A stretch of 64,000 nt of DNA from an uncultured Alteromonadaceae bacterium (lineage in GTDB: Bacteria; Pseudomonadota; Gammaproteobacteria; Enterobacterales; Alteromonadaceae): NCBI GenBank assembly GCA_947501935.1, contig CANMXU010000028.1, positions 1-64,000 of the forward strand. Reading direction: 5' to 3'. Position 1 is the stretch's first letter, and every line of letters starts with the position of its first letter. This document shows positions 1 through 8,035 of the stretch, piece after piece. The notes below the pieces were generated by a model. The model was not told the DNA's origin and made no database searches. It was given only the letters and a program-made list of their open reading frames with translations. The position numbers and the translations under genes were made by a program.

Positions 1-41
1 GTTCGTTTAACGTGTACTGTGTTTGAGTTTTTCATAATAAG

Positions 42-68
42 TCCTAAATGTGTAAACACATTTCAGGA
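42..68. repeat. Near-perfect inverted repeat at window start
   Basis: The arms TCCTAAATGTG and CACATTTCAGGA pair around a short AAA-containing centre, with one extra base in the right arm. No T-run follows on either side, so it is not a clear intrinsic terminator. It lies just downstream of the minus-strand hemolysin III-like gene and could be a weak transcript end or a protein-binding palindrome. The rest of the first 118 bases shows no gene. Confidence 0.4.
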
Positions 69-118
69 CGAGACAATGAGAAGTTAATAACTTATTTAAG
101 AAGGCATTTAGCTTTATT

Positions 119-760
119 TTAAACATAAAACCAAATCATAAAAAAATGACAAGCGGCACCGCCTAAAACAAATAAATGCCAAATAGCATGATTGTAAGGG
201 ATAGTTTTTTTGACATAAAAAATAACGCCAAAAGTATAAACAGCACCGCCTAACATTAATAAATTAATACCACCAGTTGGTAAAAGTTGAGACAACTTAT
301 GAAGAATGGGGAGAGATAAAAAACCCATGCCTAAATAGGTGGTTAACGATATCTTTTTATATTTATGACCAAATTTGAGTTTAAAACATACCCCTGCAAC
401 GGCAATAGTCCATATTAGTACTAACATGCCTGTACTTAGTGGACCCTCTAGTTTGAGTAGTAATAATGGAGTGTATGTACCCGCAATGAGTACATAAATC
501 GCGCAGTGATCGAGTAATTTGAACAGCTGTTTGCTTTTTATATTTACCGTCCAGTGATAACAAGTAGAGGCTGAAAATAATAAAATTAAGCTCATACCAT
601 AAATTGAAAAACTGGCAATACGTAGATTGTAGTCATCGGATTGTGGGGCGAAAGTTATCAGCATGACCATACCTATTAGGCTAAGTAACGCACCTAAGCC
701 ATGGCTAATAGTATTCGCTTTTTCTTCTTTACTGCAATATGCAGGTGTGGCTATAGTCAT
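119..760 (-). CDS. Hemolysin III / TrhA-type membrane protein (PAQR superfamily)
   Basis: A 213-residue integral membrane protein with about seven hydrophobic segments. Near the N-terminus it has the pattern KEEKANTISHGLGALLSLIG, containing the conserved His-Gly of the family; later come SASTCYHW, LLDHCAIYVLIAGTYTP and a C-terminal HAIWHLFVLGGAACHF. These conserved Ser/His/Asp positions are typical of the YqfA/TrhA branch of the PAQR superfamily. The family is annotated as hemolysin III, but its role in most bacteria is membrane-lipid homeostasis, so haemolysis should not be assumed. I chose the ATG at 760; an in-frame TTG two codons upstream has no better ribosome site. It lies downstream of flgT on the same strand with an inverted repeat between them, and is probably not a flagellar gene. 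Confidence 0.85.
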   Translation of the reverse strand: MTIATPAYCSKEEKANTISHGLGALLSLIGMVMLITFAPQSDDYNLRIASFSIYGMSLILLFSASTCYHWTVNIKSKQLFKLLDHCAIYVLIAGTYTPLLLLKLEGPLSTGMLVLIWTIAVAGVCFKLKFGHKYKKISLTTYLGMGFLSLPILHKLSQLLPTGGINLLMLGGAVYTFGVIFYVKKTIPYNHAIWHLFVLGGAACHFFMIWFYV

Positions 761-767
761 TATCAAA

Positions 768-793
768 GTTCGGTGTACGCGTGTACGCCGAAC
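768..793. repeat. 26-bp interrupted palindrome between flgT and the hemolysin III gene
   Basis: GTTCGGTGTAC and GTACGCCGAAC flank a four-base centre GCGT. As plus-strand RNA all 11 positions pair, one as a U-G wobble; as minus-strand RNA there is one C-A mismatch. It ends about 7 bases before the hemolysin III start codon, so it could act as a flgT transcript end, an operator, or a structure masking the ribosome site. Nothing in the sequence decides between these. Confidence 0.55.
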
Positions 794-833
794 CTTATCA
801 GATCTTTACTCTTAATACCAATGTAGCTAATTT

Positions 834-1997
834 TTAATGTCGAACTACAATGTCATTTACCTGTACGCTACCTAATACTTCCCCGCTTTGGGTGTAAGCT
901 CGAGCGCTTTGGTTTGATACCTGCTCAACGACTACTTTATAATCACTAATATTATAACCCGCATAAGTTTTACCGTCGTCAGCAGTAAAGTTGTTAAGGT
1001 GTAATACCGAAAACTCATCACCTAATTGAACCCCTTGGTCTCGGCCTAAGTTAATGGTAATAGCGTCGTTATTAATACGAACAATTTTACCTCTAGCTTG
1101 GCGACACATCATATTCTCATCAATGTCTTTGATCAGCTTATCTAAGGTTTGCTCAACGTTGTTGCCATAGTGACTTTTCCAAAAAGTATCACTGTTAACA
1201 TAAACTTGCTCACGCTTATTGAAAGACCATGGCGCAGTGCTGACGTAATGTTGTTCGAATACTGACTCGCCATTAACACCGTTATAAATGAACACTGAAA
1301 AATTAAAGTGACGGTCAAAAATATCACTTTGCCAGAACTGCCAATCGTTGTTGGCTTGTTTAGCAAAGGAGATGTCATTGATTTCAGCATACATTACATA
1401 TTGGCTGTTCGTTAATGAAGATAACGACATAGTGAGGTTTTTAATTTTTTCTGCTTGAAAACTATTTCTTAAACGAGAAAACTCTGTTTTGTTTTGGGCT
1501 GCCAACATAACATCAATAAATTGACTGTTACGGTCAAACTTTTCAGAGAGCTTTTTACCAACGGCGACATCCAAATCATAAATGCTACCTATATTAGCTT
1601 GTTCTCTATGAATAATATTTGCACGGGTAACAAGTAAGCTTTTACGGTAATCTGCTGAATTACACTGGTTTTCTTGAGGGAAAATATCGGCACGAATTGT
1701 AACCGTAACTAGGTCATCTTGATAAGTTTCACTCATCAGCTCAAGTGAGTTAACTACGCCGCTGGCGCGAATACTGATTTCATCTTGAATAAGTAAACCA
1801 TTAACCACTTGTTGAATACTGGAAACGGAAGCGCCGGCAACTAATAGCGCTTTTTGTAGCGCTTGTTCCATAGCCTGTTTACGGGCAGTTTTCTTATCGC
1901 TATTGGTGCTTATTGCTTGTCCTTGAGACTCGTACCATTGGCTCATAGAAGAAAAGCTAATGGTGAATAAGCATAAAAATAAAAGACCAAAACGCAT
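834..1997 (-). CDS. flgT: Flagellar assembly protein FlgT (H-ring)
   Basis: 387 residues with an N-terminal signal peptide (hydrophobic residues 2-18, likely cleavage near SMSQ/WYES). The order matches FlgT: an N-terminal domain with the lead-in WYESQGQA and alpha-helical KKTARKQAMEQALQKAL, a middle domain, and a C-terminal beta-rich domain (about residues 300-387, GKIVRINNDAITINLGRDQGVQLGDEFSV). In Vibrio, FlgT forms the periplasmic H ring around the L/P rings and helps recruit MotX/MotY for sodium-driven motors; here that role is inferred from family membership. It is divergent from flgO-flgP, the usual partners, and a weak sigma-54-like element lies about 130 bases upstream. Two cysteines (near residues 112 and 298) could form a periplasmic disulfide. 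Confidence 0.93.
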   Translation of the reverse strand: MRFGLLFLCLFTISFSSMSQWYESQGQAISTNSDKKTARKQAMEQALQKALLVAGASVSSIQQVVNGLLIQDEISIRASGVVNSLELMSETYQDDLVTVTIRADIFPQENQCNSADYRKSLLVTRANIIHREQANIGSIYDLDVAVGKKLSEKFDRNSQFIDVMLAAQNKTEFSRLRNSFQAEKIKNLTMSLSSLTNSQYVMYAEINDISFAKQANNDWQFWQSDIFDRHFNFSVFIYNGVNGESVFEQHYVSTAPWSFNKREQVYVNSDTFWKSHYGNNVEQTLDKLIKDIDENMMCRQARGKIVRINNDAITINLGRDQGVQLGDEFSVLHLNNFTADDGKTYAGYNISDYKVVVEQVSNQSARAYTQSGEVLGSVQVNDIVVRH

Positions 1998-2124
1998 AAT
2001 ATATCCCAGTAAAGGTTGCTAGTAATAAATTGGTTTGTTTTCTGCATATACAATAGATAAGTAAAAAGTAAATATGCAAACTAACTTTGCTGTATAAGTG
2101 TTCTACCAGCGTATATAGCTAATA

Positions 2125-2140
2125 TGCAGGTTTTGTGCCT
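2125..2140 (-). promoter_or_regulatory. Weak sigma-54-like element facing flgT
   Basis: Read on the minus strand it is AGGCAC-N5-CTGCA, giving GG and GC exactly 10 bases apart. It differs from the consensus TGGCAC-N5-TTGCA at the first base of each half. A bare GG-N10-GC pair is expected by chance about once in this gap when both strands are considered, so support is limited. A similar AGGCAC element lies upstream of fliS. Confidence 0.3.
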
Positions 2141-2204
2141 AACAATTAATGGTTACAGGTTATGGTATAAAAATATTGAAATGACAAAGCGAGTTTGTGA
2201 AGGT

Positions 2205-2220
2205 TGGCGTGAAATATGCT
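2205..2220 (+). promoter_or_regulatory. Candidate sigma-54 promoter for flgO-flgP
   Basis: TGGCGT-N5-ATGCT has the invariant GG and GC at the correct 10-base separation and sits about 46 bases before the flgO ATG. Its position inside the longer possible reading frame (starting at 2197) argues that flgO starts at 2266. Flg class III genes are sigma-54 dependent in Vibrio, consistent with but not proof of function. Confidence 0.45.
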
Positions 2221-2265
2221 TTGATTATTGCAATGAATATTATGAAAACGGGTAAGGGGAGCTCA

Positions 2266-2910
2266 ATGAAAAACTGGCTTATACCAATATTGATACCGGT
2301 GTTGCTATCGTGCACATCAAGTCCAGAAGAGAATTTTTACAAATCTGCCCAAGTTGAGAAAGGCGAGATTGACAGCTTTAACCTGCCTAAACATGCAATT
2401 AACGATGTGGTTAAAGGGCTTGCATATCAAATGCTTGAAAGTAGCTCTTTTGTAAACCCTAAAACACCAATCGCGGTGGCTTCATTTGTTAATTTAAAAG
2501 ATTTGGAAACAACAAATTGGCTAGGTAATCAGTTATCGGAAAATTTCGTTCATGAATTGCAACGTCATGGTTTAGTCGTTATTGACTTTAAAACGACAGG
2601 CCACATTCGTGTTACAGCTGATGGCGACTATGTTTTTAGTCGTGACTGGAAAGAGCTACCAGAGCGTCAGATAATTGACTACGTAGTAACCGGCACTATG
2701 ATGGAACAAGAAAGTGGCATATTAATTAATGCTCGTATGATCGGTATGCAATCACGCGTTGTTGTTGCTACTGCTCAGTCTTTTATTCCATCATGGGTTA
2801 TTGGTGAAGAAATTAATCCTAATGAAAATGTAAAAATGAAGGACGGATTAATTATTCGTGACAGTGCAATGTTAACGGATGATAGACGTGCTGTTGAAAT
2901 TCAAAATTAG
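2266..2910 (+). CDS. flgO: FlgO-family outer-membrane lipoprotein
   Basis: 214 residues beginning MKNWLIPILIPVLLSC, a lipoprotein signal with lipobox LLSC, so the mature protein starts at Cys16. The body contains the FlgO-like segment KTPIAVASFVNLKDLETTNWLGNQLSENFVHELQ, cut here into its parts: an AVASFV strand followed by an amphipathic helix. A later block, IDYVVTGTMMEQESGILINARMI, is also typical. In Vibrio cholerae FlgO and FlgP are outer-membrane proteins needed for flagellar stability and motility. The ATG at 2266 is chosen because AAGGGGA lies just upstream and a signal peptide follows directly; an upstream in-frame start at 2197 would bury the signal. The stop codon overlaps the first possible flgP start by one base. 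Confidence 0.88.
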   Translation: MKNWLIPILIPVLLSCTSSPEENFYKSAQVEKGEIDSFNLPKHAINDVVKGLAYQMLESSSFVNPKTPIAVASFVNLKDLETTNWLGNQLSENFVHELQRHGLVVIDFKTTGHIRVTADGDYVFSRDWKELPERQIIDYVVTGTMMEQESGILINARMIGMQSRVVVATAQSFIPSWVIGEEINPNENVKMKDGLIIRDSAMLTDDRRAVEIQN

Positions 2911-2921
2911 TGGTGAACGTA

Positions 2922-3395
2922 ATGCGTGAACATTTAGCTATTAAAAGAATCGTATTGTTATCGGTATGCTTGTTTGGATTAATGAGTTGCGGCGTTGTTT
3001 ATGATAAACATGTGCAATGGGAGCCGGTAAAACCTGAATCATTTCCTGTGTTAACAGCCATAGGTTATGCGCCAATTAGTTTACAACAATCTGAACATAA
3101 AACGCAGCGGATGTTAATGGCCATTAATGCATCAAAAATTGCCGCTTATGCAGAACTAGCAGAGCAAGTTTATGGCCAGCAACTTGATAGTAATACCACG
3201 GTTGCTAATTTGTTGATTGAAAATCAAAGTATGTCTGCTTCTGTGCGCGGCATAATTCGTGGCGCGAAAGTCGTTAAAAGTTATCCTATGGGAGACACTT
3301 ACGCGACAGAGTTGAGTTTAGACTTTAAAGATGTTTACCAACTTTATTTAGTTAACATGAAGAGCAAAGAAATCAAAGAGGTTAGCTATTACTAG
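2922..3395 (+). CDS. flgP: FlgP-family lipoprotein (LPP20 type)
   Basis: 157 residues with a lipoprotein signal: basic/hydrophobic N-terminus then lipobox GLMSC, followed by GVVYDKHVQWEPV. The rest matches the LPP20/FlgP family: ALTAIGYAPIS-like strand (here LTAIGYAPIS), MLMAINASKIAAYAELAEQVYG helix and a final DFKDVYQLYLVN strand. FlgP forms outer-membrane-associated ring structures with FlgO/FlgT in Vibrio and the basal disk in Campylobacter. ATG 2922 is the most likely start; GTG codons at 2910 and 2913 in frame could extend it by four residues. It forms a two-gene unit with flgO, ending at a terminator. Confidence 0.88.
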   Translation: MREHLAIKRIVLLSVCLFGLMSCGVVYDKHVQWEPVKPESFPVLTAIGYAPISLQQSEHKTQRMLMAINASKIAAYAELAEQVYGQQLDSNTTVANLLIENQSMSASVRGIIRGAKVVKSYPMGDTYATELSLDFKDVYQLYLVNMKSKEIKEVSYY

Positions 3396-3442
3396 TTATA
3401 TATACTAGTTAACTCATAATTTAATAGCTTCTATTTTTATTT

Positions 3443-3474
3443 AAAGCGCTTGTATAACAACAGGCGTTTTTTTT
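3443..3474 (+). terminator. Intrinsic terminator after flgO-flgP
   Basis: AAAGCGCTTG and CAGGCGTTT pair (one G-U) around an eight-base loop and are followed by a run of eight T. It reads well only on the plus strand. Confidence 0.8.
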
Positions 3475-3486
3475 GATACTAAGGAA

Positions 3487-3508
3487 AGTAAGCTAGTAAG
3501 CTAGTAAG
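3487..3508. repeat. Tandem 8-bp repeat AGTAAGCT
   Basis: Two full copies of AGTAAGCT and a partial third (AGTAAG) lie head to tail in the gap between the convergent flgP and flgN ends. It is intergenic and has no evident regulatory role; slippage could change its length. Confidence 0.75.
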
Positions 3509-3603
3509 TAGTTAAGCGAGATAAGCTTTTAGCAAATATTCAAAAACTTGTTACATTGAAAGAGGAAGGGCATTTTTTGAGGTTAAGAAAAACAGCTAAA
3601 AAT

Positions 3604-4035
3604 TTATGCTTTTATAGCCAAACTAGACAGTCCACCACTTTTTTTACCTTTACCATTGTAGGTAACTGCAGTTTTATTGTTATTCTCAAGTAAAGTTGTT
3701 TTCATACGCTCAACAGCAAGTTTTGAATGTTGGATAACCTGACCGTTAATTTGATTTTGCTTTTTACAGCGTGCAAGTAGCTCTTCAATTTCAGTTAACG
3801 CTTGGTCGCATAAACCATCAGCCTTGTCTTTAATAAAAGCCTGACTTGTTGAAAGTGTTTGATCTAAGGTTTGAATTGCTTCTAGTAAAATGTTTTTTTG
3901 CTGAGTAATTTCAATTAACGCTTCAGGCTTGTGCTGCTGTAATATCTCACTTTCTTGAGACAATAGCACTTCTAACTGAGTCATTTGACTATGTTGTTGT
4001 GCTAATAGTTGTGCTGAAGGGCTAAGCTCGCTCAT
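3604..4035 (-). CDS. flgN: FlgN-family export chaperone
   Basis: 143 residues, almost wholly helical by composition, with the FlgN layout: a heptad-rich N-terminal half (LEVLLSQESEILQQHKPEALIEIT pattern, broken here as LLSQESEIL and KPEALIEIT), a middle ARCKKQNQINGQVI segment and a C-terminal flexible tail with YNGKGKK. The NxxNG-type element is a family hallmark. FlgN binds FlgK and FlgL and delivers them to the export gate. It starts 9 bases after flgM and has AGGAAT upstream. It therefore shares the sigma-28 promoter before flgM. Identification rests on both motif and position. Confidence 0.88.
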   Translation of the reverse strand: MSELSPSAQLLAQQHSQMTQLEVLLSQESEILQQHKPEALIEITQQKNILLEAIQTLDQTLSTSQAFIKDKADGLCDQALTEIEELLARCKKQNQINGQVIQHSKLAVERMKTTLLENNNKTAVTYNGKGKKSGGLSSLAIKA

Positions 4036-4044
4036 ACATTATTC

Positions 4045-4365
4045 CTAAGCTTTTTCTAATTCAAATTCGAAACCAGCAATATTAGCCGCTAGCTTTTCTG
4101 GGTCAATTTTATATTCACCAGAAGAAATCGCTTTTTTCAATTCTTCAATTTTTTTCTGGTTAACAACAGGCGCATCAGCTGCTTTCTTTTGAAGCTCGCT
4201 TAACTGTTTAGCTTGTGGTGTTAAAGAAACAGAGTCTTGACGAACCGCTTTCGCTTGCTCGTTACTTACAGACGACTTAACCGCATCTTGCTTAACTTGT
4301 GCTTGGTTATCAATTTTTTGTTTTACGGGAGTGTTGTTTCCCAAGTTGTTGATATTCATAGCCAT
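4045..4365 (-). CDS. flgM: Anti-sigma-28 factor FlgM
   Basis: 106 residues starting MAMNINNLGN, a disordered polar N-terminal half, then the sigma-binding C-terminal half beginning QDSVSLTPQAKQLSEL (the D-x-V-x-L-T/S signature) and ending KLAANIAGFEFELEKA. FlgM holds sigma-28 (FliA, encoded at 49345-50064) inactive and is exported through the finished hook to release it. AGGA lies 7 bases before the ATG. A strong sigma-28 promoter sits in the 72-base gap upstream, giving the usual autoregulatory arrangement in which FliA drives its own inhibitor. The gene precedes flgN on the same strand. Confidence 0.93.
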   Translation of the reverse strand: MAMNINNLGNNTPVKQKIDNQAQVKQDAVKSSVSNEQAKAVRQDSVSLTPQAKQLSELQKKAADAPVVNQKKIEELKKAISSGEYKIDPEKLAANIAGFEFELEKA

Positions 4366-4404
4366 AATTAAATCCTACAGGCAAAAAATTTGATTGCTAA
4401 ACTG

Positions 4405-4431
4405 TTATCGGCAAAAATAGATAAAACTTAA
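4405..4431 (-). promoter_or_regulatory. Sigma-28 (FliA) promoter of flgM-flgN
   Basis: On the minus strand TTAAGTTT-N11-GCCGATAA matches the enterobacterial sigma-28 consensus TAAAGTTT-N11-GCCGATAA at 15 of 16 positions with exact spacing. The -10 half ends 40 bases before the flgM start. This is the best sigma-28 match in the window. Confidence 0.9.
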
Positions 4432-4437
4432 GCTAAA

Positions 4438-5130
4438 TTATAAGGTAATAATCACTTTATTTATAGCTTTTACCTGAGCTGATACTATGCGACCAGAGCT
4501 AGGGTTTTTTATACTAACTTGGTCACCCATACTACCACTGCTTAAAGCAATACCGGCAGTTTTTATGGTAAAGCTAGATGATTTAGCAATTATAGTAACG
4601 TTTTCGCCTTTACACACCAAACAAATATTACGTTTAGTTATTGCTGTGCCTTTAGAAATAGTGCGCTTTGCTTTAGCGCCAATAATACCATTGCTAGTAT
4701 TTATAATTTCACCACGAATAGAACCTTGGTCTTTATATTCAATATTAACGTTGTCGCTGCTAAGTATAGAACCTTTACTGATCCCGGCATTCGCTATCAA
4801 AACGGGTATCATGGTTTTAACTTTTGCATTTAAATAAAGTTGCCATGACTCTGTGTCAGCGCAACTAATTTTAACATTTACATTCCTACCTTGATGATTT
4901 TCAGGTATATTTGCCGCTAATGGGGACAGGCAAGGCTTAATTACAATTCTTGGGTCTAATTTTGATACTGTTACTTCAATGGTCCCTTTAGACGGAATAG
5001 CTGTATTTTTTTCAACATAAGACTTAGCAAAATCTTCAATATATGACTTATCTAATACTTTCGCAGAAACAGCTTGAAGGCTAGAAAGCCATATAAATAT
5101 AATAATTATTAAAAATTGTATATTAATCAT
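4438..5130 (-). CDS. flgA: P-ring chaperone FlgA
   Basis: 230 residues with a very hydrophobic signal peptide (IQFLIIIIFIWLSSLQAVSA, cleavage after AVSA). The mature part shows DPRIVIKPC, the SAF-like domain (IPVLIANAGISKGSIL, then DVNIEYKDQG), the TSNGIIGAKAKRTISKGTAI block and a final IVSAQVKAINKVIIT strand, all in the order of FlgA. FlgA is a periplasmic chaperone for assembly of FlgI into the P ring. It heads the flgA-flgM-flgN unit; the 72-base gap to flgM carries an internal sigma-28 promoter. No obvious Shine-Dalgarno sequence precedes the ATG. It is divergent from cheV. Confidence 0.92.
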   Translation of the reverse strand: MINIQFLIIIIFIWLSSLQAVSAKVLDKSYIEDFAKSYVEKNTAIPSKGTIEVTVSKLDPRIVIKPCLSPLAANIPENHQGRNVNVKISCADTESWQLYLNAKVKTMIPVLIANAGISKGSILSSDNVNIEYKDQGSIRGEIINTSNGIIGAKAKRTISKGTAITKRNICLVCKGENVTIIAKSSSFTIKTAGIALSSGSMGDQVSIKNPSSGRIVSAQVKAINKVIITL

Positions 5131-5297
5131 AAATTTTGTTATCTATATGTTTAGGAAAATTTTAATACTCGACTATGCTTAACATAACTTGACAATATTC
5201 AGTGCGTCAAAAGTTAGACATAAGCTTCTATTTATAATTAGTACAATCAAGAAATGTGCCTTTATTACTATATTGCACAGCTTTTAATGAGGTTTGT

Positions 5298-6227
5298 ATG
5301 GCAGGAATTTTAGACTCGGTAAACCAGCGCACCCAATTAGTTGGACAAAACAGACTTGAACTCTTGTTGTTTAAGTTAGTGGGGCGACAATTATTTGGCA
5401 TTAATGTTTTCAAAGTTCGTGAGGTACTGCAATGTCCGCGCTTATCTTCATTACCTAAGCAAAATGATTATGTTAAAGGTGTGGCGCATATTCGTGGTCA
5501 AACTATTTCAGTTATAGATCTTAGTAAAGCGACTGGTGGCTCAGAAATAACCCAAACAGAAGACTCCTTCATTATTATTGCGGAATATAACCGTAGTGTA
5601 CAAGGCTTCTTAGTTGCAGGTGTCGAGCGCATTGTTACGCTAAGCTGGAAAGACATTATGCCGCCGCCAGAGGGGGCTGGTAAATCAAGTTACCTAACAG
5701 CCGTAACCGAAATCGACAATCAAATGGTGTCTATTCTTGATGTTGAAAAAATCCTCAATGAAATTAGCCCAGTTTCCACTGATTTAAGTGAAGGTGTTGC
5801 TGATACAAGTATTGGTGAGGATCTTGGCGAACGTTTAGTGATGATCGCTGACGACTCAACAGTAGCAAGAAACCAAGTAAGAAGAGCGCTAGAACCATTA
5901 GGTATTAAAATGGTATTAGCTAAAAATGGCCAAGATGCCCTTGAACAATTACTCGCCATCGAAGCGCAATGCCAAAACAGCATTACTGAAAAAGTTGCTC
6001 TAATGATCTCTGATATCGAAATGCCTGAAATGGACGGTTATACGCTAACCGCAGAAGTTAAGGCCAATGAGAGAATGCGTGACATGCCAATTATTTTACA
6101 TACTTCATTAAGTGGGGTTTTTAATAATGCCATGGTGGAAAAAGTTGGCGCAGAAGACTTTATTCCTAAATTTCATCCTGATGAGTTAGCAACGGCAGTA
6201 AAAAAATGGTTGAAAATGGATGATTAA
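5298..6227 (+). CDS. cheV: Chemotaxis coupling/response protein CheV
   Basis: 309 residues: an N-terminal CheW-like domain (about 1-165: LLLFKLVGRQLFGINVFKVREVL start, HIRGQTISVIDLSKATGG) joined to a C-terminal receiver domain (about 185-305: MIADDSTVARNQVRRAL, phosphorylatable Asp239 in SDIEMPEMDGY, HTSLSG, and PKFHPDEL with the conserved Lys). CheV links receptors to CheA and can act as a phosphate sink. ATG 5298 follows a TGAGG ribosome site; an upstream in-frame ATG at 5256 would add 14 residues that do not resemble the family. It is followed by cheR after 54 bases, the usual gammaproteobacterial cheV-cheR-flgB order. Confidence 0.95.
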   Translation: MAGILDSVNQRTQLVGQNRLELLLFKLVGRQLFGINVFKVREVLQCPRLSSLPKQNDYVKGVAHIRGQTISVIDLSKATGGSEITQTEDSFIIIAEYNRSVQGFLVAGVERIVTLSWKDIMPPPEGAGKSSYLTAVTEIDNQMVSILDVEKILNEISPVSTDLSEGVADTSIGEDLGERLVMIADDSTVARNQVRRALEPLGIKMVLAKNGQDALEQLLAIEAQCQNSITEKVALMISDIEMPEMDGYTLTAEVKANERMRDMPIILHTSLSGVFNNAMVEKVGAEDFIPKFHPDELATAVKKWLKMDD

Positions 6228-6281
6228 ATCAGCACCTTTTTCGAAATTATTTTTGATAGTTAAATATATGAGTAAACACTA

Positions 6282-7109
6282 GTGCCAAGAGAACTTGATG
6301 ACAAAAGTTACCATCAATTTAGAACATTCTTAGAGCAGCAATGTGGCATTGTTCTAGGAGAAAATAAGCAATATCTGGTAAAAAGTCGTTTAGCACCGCT
6401 AATGGCGAAATTCGATGTTGCTTCTTTAAGTGAACTTGTTACTCAAACTTTAGTGCCTACTCAGCGTCAATTAAGAGCGGCGGTTATTGACGCCATGACA
6501 ACTAATGAAACCTTATGGTTTCGTGACGACTATCCATTTGAATTATTAAAAAAGAAAGTCTTGCCGGAATTAGCTGCTAAGTCAACATCGTTAAAAATAT
6601 GGTCAGCGGCAAGCTCTTCAGGGCAAGAACCCTATTCAATTGCTATGGCGGTACAAGAGTTTCAGCAACAAAACCCCGGCACCTTTAAAACGGGCGTTCA
6701 AATTATTGGCACTGACATTTCAACAACTATGCTTGAGCATTGTAAATATGGACATTATGACAGTTTAGCTTTATCACGTGGTTTATCAGCCCAGCGTAAA
6801 AAACAGTTTTTCGAACCGGGTGATAATGGTATGTACAAGGTTAAAGACTCAGTCAAAAAAATGGTTAGTTTCCGCCCGTTGAATTTACTCAATAGTTATA
6901 GCTTAATGGGGCGGTTTGATTTGGTTTTTTGCCGTAACGTATTGATTTACTTTGCTCCTGAGATAAAGTCTCAAATCATTTCTCAAATTCATGGTGTGTT
7001 AAATAAAGACTGTTATTTATTTTTAGGCGCGTCTGAATCTATGTCTGGTTTAAATCAAAGCTTTAATATGGTTCGCTGTAATCCCGGTATTATTTATCAA
7101 AAAAAATAG
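6282..7109 (+). CDS. cheR: Chemoreceptor methyltransferase CheR
   Basis: 275 residues with the two CheR domains: an N-terminal helical domain (HQFRTFLEQQCGIVLGENK, SRLAPLMAKF) and the SAM-binding domain (MTTNETLWFRD, SAASSSGQEPYSIAM, IIGTDIS, FDLVFCRNVLIYF, FLGASESM). It methylates glutamates on chemoreceptors using S-adenosylmethionine. The start is GTG at 6282 with no strong ribosome site; a nearby ATG at 6268 runs into a stop after four codons. No chemoreceptor is encoded in this window, so its substrates lie elsewhere. The catalytic and SAM motifs are intact. Confidence 0.95.
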   Translation: MPRELDDKSYHQFRTFLEQQCGIVLGENKQYLVKSRLAPLMAKFDVASLSELVTQTLVPTQRQLRAAVIDAMTTNETLWFRDDYPFELLKKKVLPELAAKSTSLKIWSAASSSGQEPYSIAMAVQEFQQQNPGTFKTGVQIIGTDISTTMLEHCKYGHYDSLALSRGLSAQRKKQFFEPGDNGMYKVKDSVKKMVSFRPLNLLNSYSLMGRFDLVFCRNVLIYFAPEIKSQIISQIHGVLNKDCYLFLGASESMSGLNQSFNMVRCNPGIIYQKK

Positions 7110-7156
7110 TTCATCTTCCTCTTCAATAATTTCCTTTCATAAAAAACTATAGCCTC

Positions 7157-7172
7157 TGGCATATATCTTGAA
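7157..7172 (+). promoter_or_regulatory. Candidate sigma-54 promoter for flgB
   Basis: TGGCAT-N5-TTGAA has the correct spacing and a good -24 half, but the -12 half ends GA instead of the invariant GC. It lies 33 bases before the flgB ATG, where a sigma-54 promoter is expected. Treated as plausible but degenerate. Confidence 0.45.
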
Positions 7173-7204
7173 TATCTATTTTCAATAGATTCGGAGGTGT
7201 CAAT

Positions 7205-7606
7205 ATGGCTATCAGTTTTGAAAAAGCATTTGGGCTACATACACAGGGCATGTTATTACGTGCTAAGCGCGCGGAAGTTATTGCCGGCAATATTGCTAAT
7301 GCCGACACCCCAGGTTACAAAGCCAAAGGTATGAATTTCCAAGATGCGATGAAACAAGCAACTTATCAACAGCAAACTGGCATGTCTCGTACCAACGAAA
7401 AACATTTCGATATAAAATCCAGTATTCAGACAGACCTACAATATCGCACACCTAATCAACCAGATACGGGTGATGGTAATACCGTTGATGTACAAGTGGA
7501 ACGAAACTTGTATCTAGAAAACTCATTAGAGTATCAAGCCAGTGTGCAATTCTTAACTGGCAAGATCAAAGGCTTGAAAAAAGCCATAACCGGAGCGCAA
7601 GGTTAA
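7205..7606 (+). CDS. flgB: Proximal rod protein FlgB
   Basis: 133 residues with the rod-protein N-terminus (LLRAKRAEVIAGNIANADTPGYKAK) and C-terminal helix (LENSLEYQASVQFLTGKIKGLKKAI). FlgB forms the most proximal part of the rod, joined to FliE. A strong GGAGGTG ribosome site precedes the ATG. The stop codon overlaps the flgC start (TAATG), indicating translational coupling. First gene of the flgBCDE unit, with a degenerate sigma-54 element upstream. Confidence 0.96.
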   Translation: MAISFEKAFGLHTQGMLLRAKRAEVIAGNIANADTPGYKAKGMNFQDAMKQATYQQQTGMSRTNEKHFDIKSSIQTDLQYRTPNQPDTGDGNTVDVQVERNLYLENSLEYQASVQFLTGKIKGLKKAITGAQG

Positions 7607-8022
7607 TGAGTTTATTTAATGTATTTGATATAACCGCCACAGGCATGAGCGCGCAGTCACTGCGTTTAAATACCACCGCTAGTAATATTGCTAATGCTGA
7701 CAGTGTTAGCAGCAGTGTTGATGAAACCTATCGGGCACGCCATCCAGTCTTTGCCGCAGCAATGCAAAAAGCTGCCGCCGGGCAAGAATCAGCCGTTGGT
7801 GTACAAGTTTTAGGTATTGTTGAAAGTGACAGCCCGTTAAACAAAGAATTTTCTCCTGAGCATCCAATGGCAGACCAAGACGGTTTTATCTATAAGCCTA
7901 ACGTTAATGTTATTGAAGAAATGACTAATATGATTTCAGCTTCACGGTCTTATCAAACCAACGTGCAATTAGCTGAATCAGCGAAAAATATGCTTAATAA
8001 AACCCTAATGCTTGGCAAATAA
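7606..8022 (+). CDS. flgC: Proximal rod protein FlgC
   Basis: 138 residues: N-terminal FDITATGMSAQSLRLNTTASNIANADS, the loop HPVFAAAMQ, and the C-terminal PNVNVIEEMTNMISASRSYQTNVQ characteristic of FlgC. It polymerises in the periplasmic rod between FlgB and FlgF. Length is normal for the family. It overlaps flgB by one base and is followed by flgD after 13 bases. Confidence 0.96.
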   Translation: MSLFNVFDITATGMSAQSLRLNTTASNIANADSVSSSVDETYRARHPVFAAAMQKAAAGQESAVGVQVLGIVESDSPLNKEFSPEHPMADQDGFIYKPNVNVIEEMTNMISASRSYQTNVQLAESAKNMLNKTLMLGK

Positions 8023-8035
8023 GTAGGAAATAATT

